The notes under the pieces were generated by a model. That model searched no databases. It saw only the letters and a program-made list of their open reading frames with translations, and had not been told where the DNA came from. Shown here piece after piece: positions 58,675-64,000 of a stretch of DNA of 64,000 bases. The position numbers were made by a program, and so were the translations under genes. Numbering within the stretch: position 1 is the first letter of the stretch; each line of letters begins with the position of its first letter. Location: contig NZ_CP107903.1 of NCBI RefSeq assembly GCF_036013955.1, positions 6,572,001 to 6,636,000 of the forward strand, read 5' to 3'. This DNA is from Streptomyces sp. NBC_00459 (GTDB lineage: Bacteria > Actinomycetota > Actinomycetes > Streptomycetales > Streptomycetaceae).

Positions 58675-60741
58675 TCAGCTGGTCGTGACGGCGGTGTCGT
58701 CGAGGACGAAGCTGGTCTGGAGCGAGGAGTCCTCGACACCGCTGAACTTCAGGGTGACGGTGGAGCCGGCGTACGAGGACAGGTCGAAGGACTTCTGGGC
58801 GTAGCCCGAGGCGGCGTTGAGGTTCGAGTACGTCGCCAGGGTGGTCGAGCCGGCGGTGACCGTCAGCTTGTCGTAGGCGGTGCTGGTGGAGGTCTCCTTG
58901 GTGTCGACGTGCAGGTAGAAGGTGAAGGTGGCCTTGCAGCCGCTGGGCACGGTCACCGACTGGGACAGCGTGTCGGTGTGCGCGGAGCCGTAGCCGTCCA
59001 GCCAGGCGTAGTACGAGCCGGCGTGCGCCGCCTCGCTGGTGGAGTTGCCGATGACGCTGGTGGAGGCGGTCCAGGTGGTGTTGCCCGACTCGAAGCCGGG
59101 GTTGCCGAGCAGCTGGGACGAGGTGCAGGTGCTGCTGCTCGACCCGACGGTCCAGCTGAACGAGGCGGAACCGGAGGCGCCGGTGCTGTCGCTCGCGGTC
59201 ACGGTGACCTGGTAGGTGCCCGCGGTGGACGCCGTACCGGAGATCAGGCCGGTCGAGCCGTTGATCGACAGCCCGGTCGGCAGACCGCTCGCGCTGTAGG
59301 TGAGGGTCGCCGACGCACTGTCGGTCGCGCTGATCTGCAGGCTGACCGCACTGCCGGTGGTGGTTGTCCGGGTGCCCGGGTTCGTGACGGTCACCGTGTT
59401 GCCCGTGCTGGTGGAGCCCGAGGTGAAGGCGGTGGTGCCGTTGGGGGTGCCCCAGCCGGTCGGACCGTCGTAGCCGGTGGCCGCGGTGCAGAAGTACGAG
59501 GTGGTGCAGGAGCCGTTGTTGCCGCTGGTGACGTCGTACAGGTTGCTCGTGTGGCTGTAGGGGTACTTCGCCGGGTAGTCACTGGAACCCGGGGTGCCGG
59601 CCAGTGCGTACACGCCCGCGATGATCGGCGCCGAGGCGCTCGTGCCACCGTAGACGGCCCAGCCGGAGCCGCCGTAGGTGTCGTAGACGGCCACACCGGT
59701 GGCGGGGTCGGCGACGGCGGAGACGTCCGACTCCATGCGCTTGGCGCACCCGGTGTCGGTCTGCCAGCTCGGCTTGGCGTCGTACGCCGAGCAGCCGGAT
59801 CCGGTCCCCTCGGTGCTGCTGGTCTTCCACACGGACTCGGTCCAGCCGCGGGAGTTGGAGGACGTGGAGAGGGCGGTGCCGCCGACGGCGGTCACGTACT
59901 GGGAGGTTGCCGGGTACTCGGCGCCGTACGCGCTGTCACCCGCGCTGACCGTGATCGCGACACCGGGGTGCTTGAAGTACGAGGTGTCCTCGGTCGTCTG
60001 GGAGGACGCCTCGTCGCCGCCCCAGCTGTTGGACACGAACTTCGCGCCGAGCGCCACGGCCTCGTTCTCGGCGGTGCCGAGGTCGGAGTCGGTGGCGGAG
60101 TTGGCCTCGACGAGGATGATGCTGCAGTTGGGGCAGACGGCGCTGACCATGTCGATGTCGAGCGCCTCTTCGCCGGCCCAACCGGTGTCGTTGGTCGGCA
60201 GCGAGGTCGTCGAACCCGTCTGACTCACCTGCTTGAAGCAGCCGTTGGCCTTGGTGCAGGCGGACAGACCGTACGTCGAACGGTAAGTGGCCAGGTCCGA
60301 CTCGGCGTTGGGGTCGTTGTACGCGTCGACCACGGCAACTGTCAGGCCGGAGCCGCCCGTTGAGGGGAGGTTGTAGGCGCTGTGCAGATTGGCCGGGCTG
60401 AGCCCGGAGGGCGCGGCGGCGACCGCGGCGGCCAGTCGCTGCTTGATGTCGGTCCGGCGCTGGGCGAAACAGGACACCTGGCCGGGCTTGGCGGTGGCGC
60501 AGAGATGCGTGGTCGGCACCTTCTGGCCGGCCTTGCCGGTCGAGTGGAACGTCTGCCGGTCCGGGGAGGTGAGGGCCTTGGAGTTCTGGGTGACGTGCGA
60601 GGTGGGCGCGGTCGTGTGCGCCGCGGGCGCCGCGTGTGCCGGCACCGCGACGAGTCCGGCGAGGCCGAGGGCGGCGGGTACGGCGGCGACCAGGAGTCTT
60701 CGCAGGCTCCGGCCGGGCTTACCGGTGGGTGTCTCACGCAT
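58675..60741 (-). CDS. Secreted S53 (sedolisin/kumamolisin-like) serine-carboxyl peptidase
   Basis: 688 aa from ATG 60741. Sec signal peptide (RRLLVAAVPAALGLAGLVAV, then AHA) and a short pro-region. The S53 catalytic domain (about 105-420) has GEEALDIDM carrying the Glu-Asp pair, oxyanion Asp in SAGDSAYG and nucleophile Ser in YGGTSASAP. A putative Ig-like domain (about 445-535, with ASGLPTGLSINGSTGLISG) and a C-terminal beta-sandwich (about 545-688) resembling a carbohydrate- or surface-binding module follow. Likely degrades extracellular protein at acidic pH. Accessory position between the AraC gene and nrdB. Confidence 0.9.
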   Translation of the reverse strand: MRETPTGKPGRSLRRLLVAAVPAALGLAGLVAVPAHAAPAAHTTAPTSHVTQNSKALTSPDRQTFHSTGKAGQKVPTTHLCATAKPGQVSCFAQRRTDIKQRLAAAVAAAPSGLSPANLHSAYNLPSTGGSGLTVAVVDAYNDPNAESDLATYRSTYGLSACTKANGCFKQVSQTGSTTSLPTNDTGWAGEEALDIDMVSAVCPNCSIILVEANSATDSDLGTAENEAVALGAKFVSNSWGGDEASSQTTEDTSYFKHPGVAITVSAGDSAYGAEYPATSQYVTAVGGTALSTSSNSRGWTESVWKTSSTEGTGSGCSAYDAKPSWQTDTGCAKRMESDVSAVADPATGVAVYDTYGGSGWAVYGGTSASAPIIAGVYALAGTPGSSDYPAKYPYSHTSNLYDVTSGNNGSCTTSYFCTAATGYDGPTGWGTPNGTTAFTSGSTSTGNTVTVTNPGTRTTTTGSAVSLQISATDSASATLTYSASGLPTGLSINGSTGLISGTASTAGTYQVTVTASDSTGASGSASFSWTVGSSSSTCTSSQLLGNPGFESGNTTWTASTSVIGNSTSEAAHAGSYYAWLDGYGSAHTDTLSQSVTVPSGCKATFTFYLHVDTKETSTSTAYDKLTVTAGSTTLATYSNLNAASGYAQKSFDLSSYAGSTVTLKFSGVEDSSLQTSFVLDDTAVTTS

Positions 60742-61050
60742 GGGGGTACTGCCTCCGTCGTGGGAGTGGGGTTCTCGACGCTGGTGGCAGGCCTGTGACG
60801 CGCGTAGCGGCAGCAGTGCGCGTTATCGTCAGGGGCATGACACTTTGAACGGTCCGTGATGCCGTTGTGCGCATGACAGGTTGGCCAGAAAGTAGCCGGG
60901 GCCCACGAGACCGGAACAGATGCGCCGGAAGAACTTTGCCGCTCCATAGGAGGTCCATGGACGGCCGATGGACGGTCCATGGACCAGGCCCCGCGCTTCA
61001 TGGTGCCGGGCTTACTCTTCGGTAAGCCCGGCACCATCAGTGACGTGGCG
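60742..61050. promoter_or_regulatory. Upstream region of the S53 peptidase gene and nrdB 3' flank
   Basis: 309 bases without a gene. The left part must hold the peptidase promoter (read leftward); no consensus hexamers are convincing. Three 11-base units starting ATGGAC lie at 60957-60989, containing two copies of the palindrome GTCCATGGAC about two helical turns apart. The nrdB terminator occupies 61000-61037. Confidence 0.5.
61000..61037 (-). terminator. Terminator after nrdB
   Basis: 16-bp stem 61000-61015 with 61022-61037 and a 6-base loop, 14 bases after the nrdB stop. No T-run follows on the minus strand. Confidence 0.8.
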
Positions 61051-62070
61051 TCAGAAGTCCTCGTCGAGGTCGACCGTGCCCTCCACGGCCACCTGGTACG
61101 CCGACGGGCGTCGCTCGAAGAAGTTGGTCAGCTCCTGGACCCCTTGCAGCTCCATGAAGGAGAAGGGGTTCTCGGAGCCGTACACCGGGGCGAAGCCGAG
61201 GCGGGCCAGCCGCTGGTCGGCGACGCACTCCAGGTACTGGCGCATCGACTCGGTGTTCATCCCCGGCAGGCCCTCACCGCACAGGTCGCGGCCGAACTGG
61301 AGCTCCGCCTCGACCGCCTCCCGCATCATGTCGGTCACCTGCTGCTGAAGCTGCTCGTCGAACAGCTCCGGCTCCTCCTTGCGGACGGTGTCGACCACCT
61401 CGAACGCGAAGCTCATGTGCATGGTCTCGTCCCGGAAGACCCAGTTCGTGCCGGTGGCCAGGCCGTGCAGCAGACCCCGGCTGCGGAACCAGTAGACGTA
61501 CGCGAAGGCCCCGTAGAAGAACAGGCCCTCGATGCACGCGGCGAAGCAGATCAGGTTGAGCAGGAACCGGCGGCGGTCGGCCTGTGTCTGCAGGCTTTCC
61601 AGCTTCTCGACCTCGTTGATCCACTTGAAGCAGAACTCCGCCTTCTCGCGGATGGACGGGATGTTCTCCACCGCGTCGAACGCAGCGGCCCTGTCCTCCG
61701 GGTCGGGGAGATACGTGTCCAGCAGCGTCAGATAGAACTGGACGTGCACGGCTTCCTCGAACAGCTGCCGGCTCAGGTAGAGCCGCGCCTCGGGGGAGTT
61801 GATGTGCTTGTACAGCGTCAGCACCAGGTTGTTGGCCACGATCGAGTCGCCCGTCGCGAAGAACGCGACCAGCCGGCCGATCATGTGCTGCTCGCCCTCG
61901 GACAGCTTCGCCAGGTCGGAGACGTCCGAGTGGAGGTCGACCTCCTCGACGGTCCAGGTGTTCTTGATGGCGTCCCGGTAGCGCTCGTAGAAGTCCGGGT
62001 AGCGCATGGGGCGGAGGGTCAGTTCGAAGCCCGGGTCGAGAAGGTTCTTTTCGGCGTGGGTGGAGCTCAT
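61051..62070 (-). CDS. nrdB: Class I ribonucleotide reductase small subunit
   Basis: 339 aa from ATG 62070, overlapping the nrdA stop by one base (TAATG). Di-iron ligands are visible in ATGDSIVANN, EEAVH and DETMHMSF; the Tyr in EAVHVQFY is at the position of the radical tyrosine (E, H +3, Y +7). It makes the radical used by NrdA to reduce ribonucleotides under oxygen. The promoter lies upstream of nrdA, outside the window. Confidence 0.95.
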   Translation of the reverse strand: MSSTHAEKNLLDPGFELTLRPMRYPDFYERYRDAIKNTWTVEEVDLHSDVSDLAKLSEGEQHMIGRLVAFFATGDSIVANNLVLTLYKHINSPEARLYLSRQLFEEAVHVQFYLTLLDTYLPDPEDRAAAFDAVENIPSIREKAEFCFKWINEVEKLESLQTQADRRRFLLNLICFAACIEGLFFYGAFAYVYWFRSRGLLHGLATGTNWVFRDETMHMSFAFEVVDTVRKEEPELFDEQLQQQVTDMMREAVEAELQFGRDLCGEGLPGMNTESMRQYLECVADQRLARLGFAPVYGSENPFSFMELQGVQELTNFFERRPSAYQVAVEGTVDLDEDF

Positions 62071-64000
62071 TACTGGCAGGCCTCGCAGGACTCGGGGTTT
62101 TCCAGGGAGCAGGCGACGGCGTCGGGGTCGGCGGCCTGCTGGACGGGGATGGTCTTCTCGGGCTGCGCCTGGGCCTGCGCGGCACGGGCGATGCGGGTCG
62201 CCGGGCGCGAGCGCAGGTAGTACGTCGTCTTCAGGCCCGACTTCCAGGCGTACGCGTACATCGAGGAGAGCTTGCCGATGGTCGGCGTCTCCAGGAACAG
62301 GTTCAGGGACTGCGCCTGGTCGAGGAACGGCGTCCGGGCGGCGGCCATGTCGATCAGCCCGCGCTGCGGGATCTCCCACGCCGTGCGGTACAGGGCCCGT
62401 ACGTCGGCCGGGATCCACGCGAAGTCCTGCACCGAGCCGTTCGACTCGCGCAGCGCCTCACGGGTGCGGGCGTCCCACACGCCGAGGTCCTTCAACTCCC
62501 GTACCAGGTACGAGTTGACCTGGAGGAACTCGCCGGACAGCGTCTCGCGCTTGAACAGGTTGGAGACCTGCGGCTCGATGCACTCGTACACCCCGGCGAT
62601 CGAGGCGATGGTGGCGGTGGGCGCGATCGCCAGGAGCAGGGAGTTGCGCATCCCGGTCGCGGCGATACGTTCCCGCAGCGCCGACCAGCGCTCGGGCCAG
62701 GTCAGCTCCACGTCGTAGTGGTCGGGGTGCAGCACACCGCGGGCCGTACGGGTCTTCTCCCAGGCAGGCAGCGGGCCGTTGCGCTCGGCGAGGTCGGCGG
62801 AGGCCTCGTACGCGGCGAGCATGATCCGCTCGGCGATGCGCGTGGAGAGGGCCTTGGCCTCGGGCGAGTCGAAGGGGACGCGCAGCTTGAAGAAGACGTC
62901 CTGGAGGCCCATCGCGCCCAGACCGACCGGACGCCACCGCGAGTTGGAGCGGCCCGCCTGCTCGGTCGGGTAGAAGTTGATGTCGACGACCCGGTCGAGG
63001 AAGGTGACGGCGGTACGGACCGTCTCGTCCAGCCGCTCCCAGTCGATGTCCCCGTCGACCACGAACGCGCCGAGGTTCACGGAGCCCAGGTTGCAGACCG
63101 CGGTCTCCCCGTCGTCCGTGACCTCCAGGATCTCGGTGCACAGGTTCGAGGAGTGGACGACACTGCCGGGCTCGGCCGTCTGGTTGGCGGTGCGGTTGGC
63201 CGCGTCCTTGAAGGTCATCCAGCCCTGGCCGGTCTGCGCGAGCGTACGCATCATGCGGCCGTACAGATCACGGGCCGGGATGGTCCTGCGGGCGAGCCCG
63301 GCCTCCTCCGCCTTGCGGTAGGCAGCGTCGAACTCGTCGCCCCACAGGTCGACCAGCTCGGGCACGTCGGAGGGGGAGAACAGCGACCAGAGGGCGTCCG
63401 CGTTCACCCGGCGCATGAACTCGTCCGGGATCCAGTGCGCGAGGTTCAGGTTGTGCGTACGGCGGGCGTCCTCACCCGTGTTGTCGCGCAGCTCCAGGAA
63501 CTCCTCGATGTCGGAGTGCCAGGTCTCCAGGTAGACCGCGGCCGCGCCCTTGCGCCGACCGCCCTGGTTCACGGCGGCCACGGAGGCGTCCAGCGTCTTC
63601 AGGAACGGCACGATGCCGTTGGAGTGCCCGTTGGTGCCCCGGATCAGCGAACCGCGGCTGCGGATCCGGGAGTACGACAGCCCGATGCCACCGGCGTGCT
63701 TGGAGAGGCGGGCGACCTGGTGGTAGCGGTCGTAGATGGAGTCCAGCTCGTCCAGCGGGGAGTCGAGGAGGTAGCAGGACGACATCTGGGGGTGCCGGGT
63801 ACCGGAGTTGAAGAGGGTGGGGGAGGAGGGGAGGTAGTCGAGGCGGCTCATCAGCCGGTAGAGCGAGGCGACTTCGTCCAGCCCCCGAACAGTGTCGTCC
63901 TCGGCCAGCCCGCTCGCGACGCGCAGCATGAAGTGCTGGGGCGTCTCGATGACCCGGCGCGTGATCGGGTGACGCAGGAGGTACCGGCTGTGCAGGGTGC
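62070..64000 (-). CDS. nrdA: Class I ribonucleotide reductase large subunit, C-terminal part (cut by window edge)
   Basis: About 643 C-terminal codons; the start lies beyond 64000. Active-site residues are present: the first redox Cys in QMSSCYLLDS, the NLCTEI segment with the thiyl-radical Cys and flanking Asn and Glu, the partner Cys in CNLGSVNLG, PTATIASIAG, and the C-terminal redox pair CEAC. The ATP-cone end is not in view. It reduces ribonucleoside diphosphates to deoxy forms with NrdB. In S. coelicolor this operon is repressed by NrdR. Confidence 0.95.
   Translation of the reverse strand, partial: TLHSRYLLRHPITRRVIETPQHFMLRVASGLAEDDTVRGLDEVASLYRLMSRLDYLPSSPTLFNSGTRHPQMSSCYLLDSPLDELDSIYDRYHQVARLSKHAGGIGLSYSRIRSRGSLIRGTNGHSNGIVPFLKTLDASVAAVNQGGRRKGAAAVYLETWHSDIEEFLELRDNTGEDARRTHNLNLAHWIPDEFMRRVNADALWSLFSPSDVPELVDLWGDEFDAAYRKAEEAGLARRTIPARDLYGRMMRTLAQTGQGWMTFKDAANRTANQTAEPGSVVHSSNLCTEILEVTDDGETAVCNLGSVNLGAFVVDGDIDWERLDETVRTAVTFLDRVVDINFYPTEQAGRSNSRWRPVGLGAMGLQDVFFKLRVPFDSPEAKALSTRIAERIMLAAYEASADLAERNGPLPAWEKTRTARGVLHPDHYDVELTWPERWSALRERIAATGMRNSLLLAIAPTATIASIAGVYECIEPQVSNLFKRETLSGEFLQVNSYLVRELKDLGVWDARTREALRESNGSVQDFAWIPADVRALYRTAWEIPQRGLIDMAAARTPFLDQAQSLNLFLETPTIGKLSSMYAYAWKSGLKTTYYLRSRPATRIARAAQAQAQPEKTIPVQQAADPDAVACSLENPESCEACQ

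Overview
The window is chromosomal DNA of a Streptomyces or very close relative. Evidence seen directly: very high GC with GC-rich third positions, frequent GTG starts, almost no TTA codons (two found by eye), hairpin terminators without long U-tracts, a wblC (whiB7) gene with an attenuated leader, a sigR-rsrA pair, and an epi-isozizaene synthase-P450 pair. From memory, without a search, the order matches the S. coelicolor stretch running from a little before wblC (SCO5190) through hisN, aroA, sigR-rsrA and the albaflavenone pair to class I nrdAB. Several sub-blocks also match the order around whiB7 and sigH in Mycobacterium tuberculosis.

Layout. 1-4.8 kb: two tandem TAP-type alpha/beta hydrolase lipoproteins (the first cut by the window edge) and a large flippase-like membrane protein with an inserted degenerate kinase-like domain, all on the minus strand. 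5-18 kb: a DNA-repair block with an alkyltransferase-like protein, the AdnA/AdnB helicase-nuclease pair, an M20 dipeptidase, NudC, a mycoredoxin-like glutaredoxin under a consensus sigma-R promoter, and UvrD2. 18-19.3 kb: wblC with promoter, upstream leader ORF and intrinsic attenuator, and an overlapping downstream gene. 19.4-32.4 kb: zinc-ribbon protein, ThiF-like plus ABC1-kinase operon, HExxH peptidase, a three-gene TerD/AIM24 operon, NUDIX plus DUF2342 operon, SDR, moaE, small membrane protein, Lon-like PDZ protease, PPA1309-type protein. 32.5-38 kb: UPF0182 membrane protein, then a Sel1-repeat protein flanked by two identical initiator tRNA genes. 38-45.4 kb: CBS protein, hisN, TetR regulator, SMR exporter, rsgA, aroA, M50-like protease, SRAP protein, small alpha/beta hydrolase. 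45.4-46.6 kb: sigR-rsrA. 46.6-53.3 kb: Roadblock/LC7 proteins, a DUF4388 protein, two membrane HD-domain proteins and a TPR protein. 53.4-57.8 kb: peptide deformylase, epi-isozizaene synthase plus CYP170, GlxA/AraC regulator. 57.9-60.7 kb: small membrane protein, lipoprotein, secreted S53 peptidase. 61-64 kb: class I nrdB and nrdA (cut by the edge).

How it fits together. Two stress regulators are encoded here: WblC (translation-targeting antibiotics) and sigma-R/RsrA (thiol-oxidative stress). A GGGAAT-N18-GTT sigma-R promoter is visible upstream of sigR itself and of the mycoredoxin gene. A third copy of the motif overlaps the start of a Roadblock gene 0.6 kb after rsrA. The least understood parts are the Roadblock/DUF4388/HD-GYP cluster beside sigR, the TerD-AIM24 operon, and the ThiF-ABC1 operon. 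No CRISPR array, transposase, integrase, prophage or rRNA was seen. Most long open frames opposite real genes are GC-driven shadows and are omitted.
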